Assembly: GCF_002813775.1 (NCBI RefSeq) | Contig: NZ_CP020370.1 | Span: forward strand, 6,287,501-6,351,500 | Reading direction: 5' to 3' | Origin: Candidatus Thiodictyon syntrophicum | GTDB lineage: Bacteria; Pseudomonadota; Gammaproteobacteria; Chromatiales; Chromatiaceae | DNA: 64,000 bases | In this document: in pieces, positions 13,563 through 22,344 of the stretch | Layout of the letters: each line of letters begins with the position of its first letter | How positions within the stretch are numbered: the first letter of the stretch is position 1 | The notes under the pieces: generated by a model | What the model was told of the DNA's origin: nothing | The model's input: only the letters and a program-made list of their open reading frames with translations | Databases searched by the model: none | Translations under genes and position numbers: made by a program

Positions 13563-14204
13563 ATGCAACAACTCACCCCCGCCGGCCAGCACCTGGTCGC
13601 TGAACTGGCGCAACGCCACGGCTTCAGCATCGATGCGGTCACGACCATGCTCTTCGCCGTGCGCAACGGCAACGGTTCCATGGCCCAGTTCAGCCACCCG
13701 GAGTTCGGCGGCGGCGGCCAGTGGATGCAGGGCGGGATGCTGATGCTCGGCGACATGTTCAACCAGGCATTGAAGGGCCGGGTGGACGCACTGTGCAACG
13801 ACATCTCGGGCCTGCTCGCCCGTCAGCCGGGGCTGCTACAGACCGGCAGCTTCCAGTCCCAGAGTCAGGGCGGGGCCGGCTACCAGAACCAGACGACGGG
13901 GGGCTACCCCGGCCAGTCGAGCCTCTTCGTCCCGGACCCGGCCCAGCACTGGTGGCCCGCGGAACTGGGCTCACCCAGTGCCACCGGCGCCCAGAATCAG
14001 GTGAAGTACGCCTATTTCGCCGCGCTCCGGCGCCTGGCGGTGGACACCGGCGGGGAGTGCTGGGTCTACGACACCCAGGACCAGCAGATCGGCGGCTTCT
14101 CCCAGCAGCAGGGCAGCGGGTCCTCCATCACCTTTACCAGCCAGTACGGCACGGTCAACCTGGCAACCCTGCCGGTGGTCTCGCGGGGGCCATCGGCGCG
14201 CTGA
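13563..14204 (+). CDS. SHOCT-like domain protein of unknown function
   Basis: A 213-residue protein from the ATG at 13563, preceded by a GCGAGAG Shine-Dalgarno-like stretch. The N-terminal part (GQHLVAELAQRHGFSIDAV) resembles the short helical SHOCT motif. It is followed by the MAQFSHPEFGGGGQWMQGGM block and a Gln/Gly-rich linker. The C-terminal half (QVKYAYFAALRRLAVDTGG, then WVYDTQDQQIGGFSQQQ, ITFTSQYGTV) is a beta-rich region. I recall similar proteins in proteobacteria annotated as SHOCT-domain proteins, with no known role. There is no signal peptide. Downstream, at 14212-14262, lies a GC-rich palindrome that could be a terminator. Confidence 0.6.
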   Translation: MQQLTPAGQHLVAELAQRHGFSIDAVTTMLFAVRNGNGSMAQFSHPEFGGGGQWMQGGMLMLGDMFNQALKGRVDALCNDISGLLARQPGLLQTGSFQSQSQGGAGYQNQTTGGYPGQSSLFVPDPAQHWWPAELGSPSATGAQNQVKYAYFAALRRLAVDTGGECWVYDTQDQQIGGFSQQQGSGSSITFTSQYGTVNLATLPVVSRGPSAR

Positions 14205-14276
14205 ACAGGAGCGGGGGCGTCCCGCCCCCGTTGGCCGCGGCGGGGCGGGACGCCCCGACTCCTTGTGGGTCGCGCC

Positions 14277-14903
14277 TCAAAACCGGATCACCGGCCCCTG
14301 CCGCTCACCCGGCGGCACCACCCGGGCGCGCGCCAGGGCCGCAGACGCCGGACCCCAGCCGCGACTGGCGGTAACCCCGGGGTGCAGGCGCAGGAGGTTG
14401 AGCAGGCGCTTGGCCCAGCCGTAGACCCAAAAAAAGCGGACCACACGGGCGCACTGTGCGGCGCTCGGCGGTTCCCGGGCACAAATCAGCTTATCATCAT
14501 AGAGACCCCGGTCCATGAGGCCGACCGCCCCGTGGGCGGTGACCCGCACCCGGCTCCCGCGGGCCAGGCGCGGACCCAGAACCACGGCATCGAGCAGGTC
14601 GCCCTCCAGCCCGAGCAGACCGGGCACCGAGCCGTAGTTGTAGGGACAGGGCAGCGGCGAGATGAAATCCAGGGACCCGTCGGAGCCGCGTTTTAGGAAG
14701 CTGCCGCGGGGGATTTCAATCACAACTTCAACGACGGGGGCGACCAACGGGGCAACGACGGGGGCGGCCAAGGACCGGGCGCGGGCAACGGCGGCGCGCT
14801 CGGGGGCTGTGGTTCTTTCCGGCGCAGAACCCACATCGGTCTGATCAAGCATGGTCAGTTTGTCACGCGCCGGGCCGATGCCCGGCGCTCCCAGGTGAGT
14901 CAT
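14277..14903 (-). CDS. Inorganic pyrophosphatase-like protein
   Basis: About 208 residues if started at the ATG at 14903; an ATG at 14852 is the alternative. After a low-complexity Ala/Val/Arg-rich N-terminus of ~60 residues comes a soluble family I pyrophosphatase core: VVIEIPRGSFLKRGSDGSLD, then PCPYNYGSVPGLLGLEGDLL and the downstream GLMDRGLYDDKLIC. The canonical metal-binding D-x-D-x-x-D appears as E-x-D-x-x-D (LEGDLLDAVV), a conservative change in the first ligand. The C-terminus (RVVRFFWVYGWAKRLLNLLR) is also unusual. It may be an active but divergent pyrophosphatase or a specialised relative. Its start is one base from the start of the divergent Uma2 gene, which favours the shorter form. 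Confidence 0.6.
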   Translation of the reverse strand: MTHLGAPGIGPARDKLTMLDQTDVGSAPERTTAPERAAVARARSLAAPVVAPLVAPVVEVVIEIPRGSFLKRGSDGSLDFISPLPCPYNYGSVPGLLGLEGDLLDAVVLGPRLARGSRVRVTAHGAVGLMDRGLYDDKLICAREPPSAAQCARVVRFFWVYGWAKRLLNLLRLHPGVTASRGWGPASAALARARVVPPGERQGPVIRF

Positions 14904-14904
14904 T

Positions 14905-15450
14905 ATGATCTCGGTCGCCGCATACCTGGAAAACGAGAAGGTCGCGGATCTCAAGAGCGAGTATGTGAATGGTGAGTATCTCCCGATGGTGGATGCAAGC
15001 CGTTTGCACGATCAACTGTGCGTGCGTCTGGCCCGTCTGCTGCGCGGGCAACTGACCGGATCACCCTACCGCCTGTTCCGCCCCACCGTGAAGGTACACG
15101 TCCGGGGCGCGGGCGACGAGCGATTCTACTACCCGGACCTTCAGGTCAGTGGTGGCGAGGGCGCCGAATACCCCGACTTTCTGGAGGCGCCCAAGCTGAT
15201 CCTGGAGGTGATGTCCCCGGCCAGCGAACGGCGGGACCGGGAGGAGAAGGCCCCGGCCTACCGCCGCATTGAGGGTCTCGAAGAGTTGGTCCTGATCGCC
15301 CACCAGGCGCGGCGCATCGAGGTGTGGCGGCGCGCGCTCGACTGGACGCTGGAGACGGTGAGCGGCACCGACACCCTGCGACTACGCAGCCTCGGTTGCG
15401 CGATCCCGCTGGAACAGATCTATGGGGGACTGGGCCTGCCCGGGGGCTGA
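14905..15450 (+). CDS. Uma2-family (DUF820) PD-(D/E)XK nuclease-like protein
   Basis: A 181-residue protein. Features of the Uma2 family: SEYVNGEYLPM near the N-terminus, FYYPDLQVSGG (the PD of the nuclease-like core), APKLILEVMSPASERRDREE (the E-V-x-S-P-S/A-T/S motif) and KAPAYRRIEGLEELVLI. The fold is restriction-endonuclease-like; these genes are abundant in cyanobacteria and other bacteria with large genomes, and their function is unsettled. An AGGTGAG ribosome site sits 5 bases before the ATG. Confidence 0.8.
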   Translation: MISVAAYLENEKVADLKSEYVNGEYLPMVDASRLHDQLCVRLARLLRGQLTGSPYRLFRPTVKVHVRGAGDERFYYPDLQVSGGEGAEYPDFLEAPKLILEVMSPASERRDREEKAPAYRRIEGLEELVLIAHQARRIEVWRRALDWTLETVSGTDTLRLRSLGCAIPLEQIYGGLGLPGG

Positions 15451-16081
15451 GCCGGGGCGCAATATACGAGGCCGCTGGTCCGCACAGCGGACCCTACGGC
15501 GACCGCAGCGGGCGCTGCGTTCAGGACCGGCACAAAAAGAAAAGCCATCACAACCCGAAGGTTAGATGGCAGATACGGCTCGCGGGCCTGATGCGTGCGT
15601 CCTCGGCGTATTGTATTACCTAGCTGTTTGCCGGGGGCCCGTGCTGCTCGCATTAGTCATCCCTGTCCCGGTGGTCGCGGGCTCGGCCGGTCCGAAACCC
15701 GGGTCCTTGCGACTCTTCGGTTTTTTCACTGTGCGTCTGGTCATGGCCTTCGTTGCTGTGCGTTTGCTGCTTGGCGATGCCGCTGTGCGTCCGACCCTGG
15801 GGCTGCTCGCGTCGCTTTGATTCTTCCTGCTTACCGGAAGCTGAGCAGGCATCGTGCCAACTTTCAATAGCTATAAAAAACAGCCAGATAACATTGCGCG
15901 GGTGGATTAAATCAATTGCATCCCGAGAATGAGGACGATTTTGCGTCTCAGGGTCCGCGGGACGCCGGACGAATCGCAAGACGCGATGAAGAATGCGAAT
16001 GTTCAGGCAGCGCACGCAGGGTTGCAGCCTCTGGCCCGGGTCTACAATGACGGGTTTTCCCGCACCTAGGCGACCGCTATC
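15451..16081. other. 631-base intergenic region without a supported gene
   Basis: The region contains one GGTCCGCACAGCGGACCCTA palindrome (15477-15505) shared with 9654 and 59186. Short open frames exist on both strands (for example 15566-15820 plus) but none has a recognisable domain or ribosome site. The last ~150 bases before 16082 should hold the promoter of the radical SAM gene; I see no clear -35/-10 pair. Confidence 0.5.
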
Positions 16082-18217
16082 GTGGACCAAGCACCAGACC
16101 TCTTTTCCCATCGCAGGCACTGGGCGCACAAGCTCGGGACCGCCCCGGAACTGCCCATGTCGCGGGCGCAGATGGAACTGCTCGGCTGGGACGCCTGCGA
16201 CTGCATCATCGTCACCGGCGACGCCTATGTGGACCACCCGTCCTTCGGGATGGCGATCATCGGCCGACTGCTGGAGGCCCAGGGGTTTCGGGTCGGCATC
16301 ATCAGCCAGCCGGACTGGACCTCGGCGGCCGATTTCCGGCGCCTGGGCGCCCCGACGCTCTTCTTCGGTATCACCGCCGGCAACATGGACAGCATGGTCA
16401 ACCGCTACACCGCGGACCGGCGGGCGCGCTCCGACGATGCCTACACCCCGGACGGCGCCGCCGGGCGGCGCCCGGACCGCTCGGTCACCGTCTATGCCCA
16501 GCGGGCGCGCGAGGCTTACCCGGGGGTCCCCATCATCATCGGCGGGATCGAGGCCAGCCTGCGGCGCATCGCCCACTATGACCACTGGTCGGAGAAGGTA
16601 CGCCGCGCCGCCCTGGTGGACGCCAAGGCGGATCTCCTGATCTTCGGCAACGCCGAGCGCGCCCTGGTGGAGGCGGCCCACCGCCTGGCCCGCGGCGAGC
16701 CCATCGCCGCCATCCGCGACCTGCGCGGCACCGGCTTCATGGTGCGCGAGATACCCGCGGGCTGGACCGCAATCGATTCCAGCCGGATCGACCCACCGGG
16801 CCCGGTGGAGCCCCATCCCGACCCCTACGCCGCGGCGGCGCCGGGCTGCGCCGCCACCCGGGCCGAAGCCGAAGCCGTCCCCATCGGCTTCCACCACCGC
16901 CCCCGCCACCTGGACCGCGGCCGCACCGTCGTGCGCCTGCCGTCCTACGAGCAGGTGCGCGACGACCCGGTGCTCTACGCCCACGCCTCCCGGGTTTTCC
17001 ACCAGGAGACCAACCCCGGCAACGCCCGCGCCCTGATTCAGGGCCACGGCGACCGGGCGGTCTGGCTCAATCCCCCGCCCATCCCGCTGACCACCGCGGA
17101 ACTGGACCGGGTCTATGAGCTGCCCTACAGCCGCCGCCCCCATTCGGGCTACGGCACCGCGCCCATCCCCGCCTGGGAGATGATCCGCTTCTCGGTGAAT
17201 ATCCTGCGCGGCTGCTTCGGCGGCTGCACCTTCTGCTCCATCACCGAACATGAGGGGCGGATCATTCAGAGCCGCAGCCAGGCCTCCATCCTGCGCGAGA
17301 TCGAGGAGGTCCGCGACCGCACCCCGGGCTTCACCGGCACCGTCTCGGACTTGGGCGGCCCCACCGCGAATATGTGGCGGCTCGCCTGCCGCGACCGGGC
17401 GATCGAGTCCGCCTGCCGCAAGCCCTCCTGCGTCTACCCGGCCATCTGTGGGAACCTGAACACGGACCATGGCCCCCTGATCGAGCTCTATCGGGCGGCG
17501 CGCCGGGTTCCCGGCATCAAGCGGGTGCTGATCGCCTCGGGGCTGCGCTATGATCTGGCGGTGCGCTCACCCGACTACATCCGGGAACTGGTCACCCACC
17601 ACGTCGGCGGCTATCTCAAGATCGCCCCGGAACATACCGAGCCCGGGCCCCTGTCGAAGATGATGAAGCCGGGCATCGGCACCTATGACCGCTTCAAGTC
17701 GCTGTTCGACAAATTCTCCAAAGCGGCGGGCAAGGAGCAATACCTGATTCCCTATTTCATCTCCGCCCATCCGGGGACGAGCGATGAAGATATGCTCAAT
17801 CTCGCCCTATGGCTGAAAAGGAACGGCTTCCGGCCGGACGCCGTCCAGGCCTTCCTGCCGACCCCGATGGCGATCGCCTCGGCCATGTACCATACCGGCC
17901 GCAACCCTTTAAAGCGCATCACCCGCAACAGTGAGCTGGTCAGCGTGGTGCGCGGCCAGCGCCAGCGGCGCCTGCACAAGGCCTTCCTGCGCTATCACGA
18001 CCCGGAGAACTGGCCGCTGCTGCGCGCGGCACTCAGGGCGATGGGCCGCAGCGACCTGATCGGCAACGGCAAGCGGCACCTGATCCCCGCCTTCCAACCG
18101 GCCGGGACCGGCCTGAGCCCGGAGGGACGGCGCCGCGCCGGGGCGTCCACGGCCCCCGGCGGCACTACCGCCATGCGGCCGGTGCGGCCGGTCAAACCCC
18201 GACGACCTTCATCCTGA
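16082..18217 (+). CDS. YgiQ-family radical SAM protein
   Basis: A 711-residue protein starting at a GTG; residues from [17 protein letters not shown] onward match the usual YgiQ N-terminus, so the GTG is preferred over an ATG at 16157. The N-terminal domain contains [13 protein letters not shown]. The radical SAM cluster motif C-x3-C-x2-C ([17 protein letters not shown]) is near residue 380, followed by the TIM-barrel segments. The C-terminus ([16 protein letters not shown], then a basic tail) matches the DUF3362 region. The protein should bind a [4Fe-4S] cluster and S-adenosylmethionine; the reaction is unknown. Confidence 0.85.
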   Translation: MDQAPDLFSHRRHWAHKLGTAPELPMSRAQMELLGWDACDCIIVTGDAYVDHPSFGMAIIGRLLEAQGFRVGIISQPDWTSAADFRRLGAPTLFFGITAGNMDSMVNRYTADRRARSDDAYTPDGAAGRRPDRSVTVYAQRAREAYPGVPIIIGGIEASLRRIAHYDHWSEKVRRAALVDAKADLLIFGNAERALVEAAHRLARGEPIAAIRDLRGTGFMVREIPAGWTAIDSSRIDPPGPVEPHPDPYAAAAPGCAATRAEAEAVPIGFHHRPRHLDRGRTVVRLPSYEQVRDDPVLYAHASRVFHQETNPGNARALIQGHGDRAVWLNPPPIPLTTAELDRVYELPYSRRPHSGYGTAPIPAWEMIRFSVNILRGCFGGCTFCSITEHEGRIIQSRSQASILREIEEVRDRTPGFTGTVSDLGGPTANMWRLACRDRAIESACRKPSCVYPAICGNLNTDHGPLIELYRAARRVPGIKRVLIASGLRYDLAVRSPDYIRELVTHHVGGYLKIAPEHTEPGPLSKMMKPGIGTYDRFKSLFDKFSKAAGKEQYLIPYFISAHPGTSDEDMLNLALWLKRNGFRPDAVQAFLPTPMAIASAMYHTGRNPLKRITRNSELVSVVRGQRQRRLHKAFLRYHDPENWPLLRAALRAMGRSDLIGNGKRHLIPAFQPAGTGLSPEGRRRAGASTAPGGTTAMRPVRPVKPRRPSS

Positions 18218-18667
18218 AAGAGCAGTTCTCTCACAGAGACACAAAGATCACAAAGATTTTCACAGCCCTGGGTATGAGGTATAACGAGGCCCAGCCCTGA
18301 AAGGGCGTGACATAAGGGCGCAGATCCTATGTGACGCCCTTTCAGGGCTGGGCCGATTGAACGACGCTATCCCAGGGCGTTGCCCTGGGCTGGTATGTCG
18401 CGCCCCTTCGGGGCTTAGACGGGTCGCAAGAAATGTGACCAAGGCCCTTGTCGCGTCGTTGTCGTTGTCGTTGTCGTTGTCGATGTCGATGTCGATGTCG
18501 ATGTCGATGTCGATGTCGAGGTTATCGTAGCGCCCCGGATTCTTTCGCGCGCCAAATTGTATCGCTGTTGCAATTACGATTACGACAACGACAACGACAA
18601 CGATCGCGTTCTTTGTAACCTGTTCTTGACTCGTCAACAAGCACCGCACAGAGTGCGGCGCTTAAGG
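18218..18667. repeat. Repeat-filled intergenic region with hexamer microsatellite
   Basis: At 18284-18418 the two palindromic units seen at 3140-3345 recur (CAGCCCTGAAAGGGCGTGA and its reverse, then an AGGGCGTTGCCCT-centred unit). At 18454-18605 lies a GTCGTT-armed element. No gene is seen. Confidence 0.75.
18454..18605. repeat. GTCGTT-armed inverted-repeat element, copy 2 with GTCGAT expansion
   Basis: The left arm is (GTCGTT)4 followed by about six GTCGAT units, a core containing GAGGTTATCGTAGCGCCCCG and a GGATTCTTTCGCGCGCCAAA-like stretch, then (GACAAC)n on the right. The core is shared with 58266-58396 and, in reverse, with 59050-59145. Confidence 0.8.
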
Positions 18668-19996
18668 TCACCGGTAACAATAGATATCGCGATACGCGAT
18701 ATAGCTCGCAATGATCAGCACCGGCACCAGAACGAAGAGGGCCAGGCCCAGGGTCAGGATACTGGCCAGCGACAGACCCAGGGCCGCCAGGCCAAAGACC
18801 AGGAAGGGCAGGATGTTGCGCCAGCAGCCTTGAAAACTGAGTGTGAAGGAGCGCAGTACCGGCACCTCATTCAGGGCCACCAGGACCGGGGCGAAGAACG
18901 TGGCCATCCCCAGGGGGACGAAGAGCAGCAGTAGGAGCAACACCGGCAGGAGCACGAACACCATGCTCTCAGGCCCCAGCTGGTTGGGATCGAAGCTCTG
19001 GTGATCGATCCCGGCGATGACCTCCGGGCCGGCAAGCAGATACACGGCGAGCGCCCCAAGCAGCGCTATGGCGAGCAGGAGCAGGACGGAAAACCCCAAG
19101 GTGGCCACCCCGATCAGGGCGAGGGACCCGGGATTACGCTGGAACCCCGCGAACAGGTGCGCGACCTGGAAGCCGCCGCCCTGTTGCTGGACCTGGGCGC
19201 CGATCATCAGGCCCCCGGCCAGGATGGGGCCCAGCGCGATCATGAGAATCCCGCCGAGGCTATAGGGCACCGCGTTGAGCACGATGGAGATCAGGACATA
19301 GACCAGGAAGGCACCGATCCAGGCCCAGGGCCGACCCTTGAAGAGCCCCCAGGCGTCGCGTACCCAGCCCCAGCCACGGCCGGCAGACACCGCCCGCGGT
19401 GGGCGCAGGGCCGCGCCGCGCCCACCGATCGCGGGCGGGGTCAAATCCGCCGTGGGCGGGGCATAGGGGTTGTCGCCACGGGCCGCGCCCGCCCCGTTCG
19501 CCTGTTCGGCGCGCCGGGCGAGATAGCGCTCCACCACGAGCCCGCACGCCTGGCAGACCCCCGTGACGGGGGAGACCGCGGGCTGCCGACACTTGGGGCA
19601 GCGCGACCAGTCGGCGGCCAGGCCCGAGGCGGGTGCGGAGGCCGGTTGCGAGAGCGCTTGCGAGGTGGGCGTGTCGTCATAGTACGAGGCCATTTCGCTA
19701 TGGCCGATGTCGATGCTCGGGGTCAGATCCACCGACAGTTGCGACGTCGGGGGCGGGCTCTCGGGCTGGGGCTCCAGCACGATCAGGAGTCCGACCTTTT
19801 TGAGCGCGGCGCTGTAGTGTTGCGCCTTGGCCTGGTCCAGACCGTGCTTGAGCACGGTGCGGCGCCCGGCCAGGATGATCTCGCGGGCGCGCTGTTCGCG
19901 CACCCGAAAGCGCTTGACGAAGGCCGCGATGATCTGCTCAGCGGTCAGCCCGGGGAGCGTTTCACCGTTGAAGACGATGCGGTAAAGGGTTTCCAT
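18668..19996 (-). CDS. BPSS1780-type membrane protein with zinc ribbon
   Basis: A 442-residue protein. The N-terminal ~80 residues (LYRIVFNGETLPGLTAEQII, then VLKHGLDQAKAQHYSAALKK) form a small cytoplasmic domain. A zinc ribbon follows near residues 130-155 (CPKCRQPA, then CQACG). From about residue 205 (SAGRGWGWVRDAWGLFKGRP) it matches the BPSS1780 membrane family, with five to six hydrophobic segments. The role of the family is unknown. It ends beside a repeat region and lies 64 bases downstream of the SEC-C/TPR gene on the same strand, so the two may be cotranscribed. Confidence 0.7.
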   Translation of the reverse strand: METLYRIVFNGETLPGLTAEQIIAAFVKRFRVREQRAREIILAGRRTVLKHGLDQAKAQHYSAALKKVGLLIVLEPQPESPPPTSQLSVDLTPSIDIGHSEMASYYDDTPTSQALSQPASAPASGLAADWSRCPKCRQPAVSPVTGVCQACGLVVERYLARRAEQANGAGAARGDNPYAPPTADLTPPAIGGRGAALRPPRAVSAGRGWGWVRDAWGLFKGRPWAWIGAFLVYVLISIVLNAVPYSLGGILMIALGPILAGGLMIGAQVQQQGGGFQVAHLFAGFQRNPGSLALIGVATLGFSVLLLLAIALLGALAVYLLAGPEVIAGIDHQSFDPNQLGPESMVFVLLPVLLLLLLFVPLGMATFFAPVLVALNEVPVLRSFTLSFQGCWRNILPFLVFGLAALGLSLASILTLGLALFVLVPVLIIASYIAYRDIYCYR

Positions 19997-20060
19997 CGTG
20001 CTTGCAGTGCCTCTGGAGTTGAGTGGGCCGAAGGGCCGGGCGGTGCCCGACGCCCCCGGG

Positions 20061-21998
20061 TCAGACGGTGACCCGCTTGAGCCAGCGCAGGATGCCGGGC
20101 TCGGCCTCCCAGACGTCGCGCATGGCCTCCCGATACATCCAGGCCTGGTCCTCGCCGCCCGGGGTGACCCCGAGCGGGCTGAGCCGCGGCCGCTTGATGC
20201 GTTTGCGGGTCAGATAGCGGGGGATGCGCGGCAGCCGGTCGACCGCAGTCCCCAGGGCGGCCCGCGCCCGCTCCTGTTCGCCCATCCGATACAGGGCCAG
20301 CACCTCGCCGTAGGCCAGGTCCGCCAGCAGATCGTCCGGGAAGCGGCGCACCAGGGCCAGCGCCCGCTGGTCCTCACCGGTGCGCAGGTAGTGGTTCATG
20401 AGTTCGGCCCGCACCCCATGATTGTCCTGTGGATTGAGCCGCAGCAGGGTCTCCAGGGTGAGCGCCGCGGCCTGGGGCTGGCCTTCATCGAGCTGACACA
20501 GGTAGCGCCGGAACAGCAGCCGCAACGCCGGCCGGTTGCGCTCCCGCGTCCAGGGCAGGTGGTAGGAGACCTCCGGCGGCAGGGTGCAGGTGACGAGCGC
20601 CCAGGCCCGGTCCACCAGGGGCCGCAGCAGGGCGTGGGCGATCCAGGGCAGCGCGCTCTCCGGGTGTTCGTACAGGGCGGAGGCCAGGTCGTCCAGGCAC
20701 TCCAGGCTGTCGGCCGCCTCCGGATGGCCGAGCAGGTAGTCGCTCCACTGGGCGGACAGCCAGACGCGCCCTTCATCGCCCAGGGTCAACTGGGTGGATT
20801 GCGGCTTGCCGCCGGGGAAGAGCTCACGCCATAGGGCCTCCAGACGCCGCACCGCCGGGGGCGGGCGCAACTCGGCGGGGATGCTGTAGACCATCAGGGG
20901 ACGGCGTCGCACCAACCCCTGCCCGTCGTCGAACAGGGGGAGTTGGCCCGCCGCCTCGACCTCGCGCGCCGGACGCACCGGGGCCACCCGATAGGTCGGC
21001 AGGGGCCGGGCAGTCGCCACCGCCACCCAGTCGTGCAGGTCCAGGAGGATCGGGTCCAGCGCGTCGGCATGGCTGTCGACCAGGGCCTCCTGGGGGTCTT
21101 TGACGGCCTGGGCCAGGAAGTCCATGAACCCCTCCTCCCGGTACCCGACGCGGCGCAGCCGATGCAGCCAGAAGCGCGCCCGCGCCCGCGCCAGGTCGTC
21201 CTTGTGCTGGGCGGCGAGCAGGGTGATCTCCAACAAGGCGGTGCCGGGATTGTCCGGGTCACTGCGCAGCGCCGCGGCGAAGGCGCGCTCGGCGCCCGCG
21301 AAGTCCCCCTCGTCGAGGTACATGGTGCTGCGCCGCTGCCAGGCGGCGGCCTGCAGCGCGCGGCTGCCCTCGCGGCAGAGGCGCTCCAGGAAGGCGAGCT
21401 TCTTGCGCCAGTGATCGAGCCGGTCATAGGCGTCGCACAGCACGTCGAAGGCCGGCTCGTAGTCACCGTCCAGGTCCGCCAGGGGGCCGGCGAAGACCGG
21501 CTCCAGCAGGGTCACGGCGCGCCCGGGCCGGTCCTGCTCCAGCCAGCGGTCCGCCAGGCGGGCGAACAGGGGGCTGGGGATAGCCCCCGAGTCGAGGGCC
21601 TCTTTGAGCGCCCGCTCGGGGAGTTCGTCGAGCAGCAGCTCCCAGATCAGTTCGCTGGAGAGTTCCGGCAGGTCATCGACACCGCCGCAACAATCGCGGT
21701 AACGCTGCCCCGAGCCGCAGGGACAGGGCGCCTCGGGCAGGGGACAGGGCAGCGGCTGCGTACTGAATCCCAGCGCCGGGCGCGGGGTCGCGTTCCAGAT
21801 GGAGGTGGCGAGCAATTGGGCCAGGCGCCTGATCTCAACCACGTCAAGCTCATGGTCATGCAGCCCAAGCAAGTCGGGGATCTCGGCCTCGGCCCAGGTG
21901 AGGAAGGCCTCCGGGGTGGCCCCGCCGATGATATGACGCACCGCGAGCAGGATGACCTGCTCAAAGCGTTCGGTGTCTGCGCTCTCATGGTGGAACAT
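20061..21998 (-). CDS. SEC-C motif and TPR-like repeat protein
   Basis: A 645-residue protein. The ATG at 21998 is preceded by a GGAGGAAC ribosome site, better than the more upstream frame start. Near residue 110 there is a SEC-C zinc motif, PCPCGSGQRYRDCCG, as found at the end of SecA and in many adaptor proteins. The rest is helical and repeat-like (RWLEQDRPGRAVTLLEPVF, GDFAGAERAFAAALRSDPDN, LLRLNPQDNHGVRAELMNHY), consistent with tetratricopeptide repeats. Function is unknown; a role in protein interactions is plausible. Confidence 0.7.
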   Translation of the reverse strand: MFHHESADTERFEQVILLAVRHIIGGATPEAFLTWAEAEIPDLLGLHDHELDVVEIRRLAQLLATSIWNATPRPALGFSTQPLPCPLPEAPCPCGSGQRYRDCCGGVDDLPELSSELIWELLLDELPERALKEALDSGAIPSPLFARLADRWLEQDRPGRAVTLLEPVFAGPLADLDGDYEPAFDVLCDAYDRLDHWRKKLAFLERLCREGSRALQAAAWQRRSTMYLDEGDFAGAERAFAAALRSDPDNPGTALLEITLLAAQHKDDLARARARFWLHRLRRVGYREEGFMDFLAQAVKDPQEALVDSHADALDPILLDLHDWVAVATARPLPTYRVAPVRPAREVEAAGQLPLFDDGQGLVRRRPLMVYSIPAELRPPPAVRRLEALWRELFPGGKPQSTQLTLGDEGRVWLSAQWSDYLLGHPEAADSLECLDDLASALYEHPESALPWIAHALLRPLVDRAWALVTCTLPPEVSYHLPWTRERNRPALRLLFRRYLCQLDEGQPQAAALTLETLLRLNPQDNHGVRAELMNHYLRTGEDQRALALVRRFPDDLLADLAYGEVLALYRMGEQERARAALGTAVDRLPRIPRYLTRKRIKRPRLSPLGVTPGGEDQAWMYREAMRDVWEAEPGILRWLKRVTV

Positions 21999-22132
21999 CT
22001 CGCGTTCCTCCTGCTCAGGTGGCGATCCGATAGCGCTCAAGTAGGATTCGGACGTCAGCGTTCTCACCTTGGATTCTACCCCGGTTGCGGGCCTTCGTGT
22101 CGACCGGAGGTCAGGCCGCCGACCAGCGCAGG

Positions 22133-22245
22133 CACGGACCGGGCGTCGTTGTCGTTGTCGTAATCGAACAATCCGATCACGACCACGACAACGACAACGA
22201 CCAGGACAGCGTACCCGGGATCTCGGTCACCACAGCAGTTCTGAT
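22133..22245. repeat. GTCGTT-armed inverted-repeat element, copy 3
   Basis: Nearly the same ~110-base block as 9692-9805: CACGGACCGGGC, GTCGTT units, GTAATCGAACAATCCGATCA, GACAAC units, then a GCGTACCCGGGATC tail. It sits between the divergent SEC-C/TPR gene and the STAND gene. The rest of 21999-22344 shows no gene. Confidence 0.8.
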
Positions 22246-22344
22246 CGCAACCCCCGTGACCGGTCGGTCTGAAGCGAGGCCTCCCAAGCGTTATAGTGGG
22301 AGGAACCCTGAGAATCCCCTTCTTGCCCCCACCGAGTGCACGCG

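Noticed and set aside
15653-17470. 605-codon minus-strand frame opposite the YgiQ gene
   Set aside because: It overlaps the radical SAM gene and has the Gly/Ala/Arg/His-rich, motif-free composition of shadow frames.
18454-18605. CRISPR-like or VNTR coding repeat
   Set aside because: The units are 6 bases with no spacers, arranged as paired arms around a core, so it is neither a CRISPR array nor a coding repeat.
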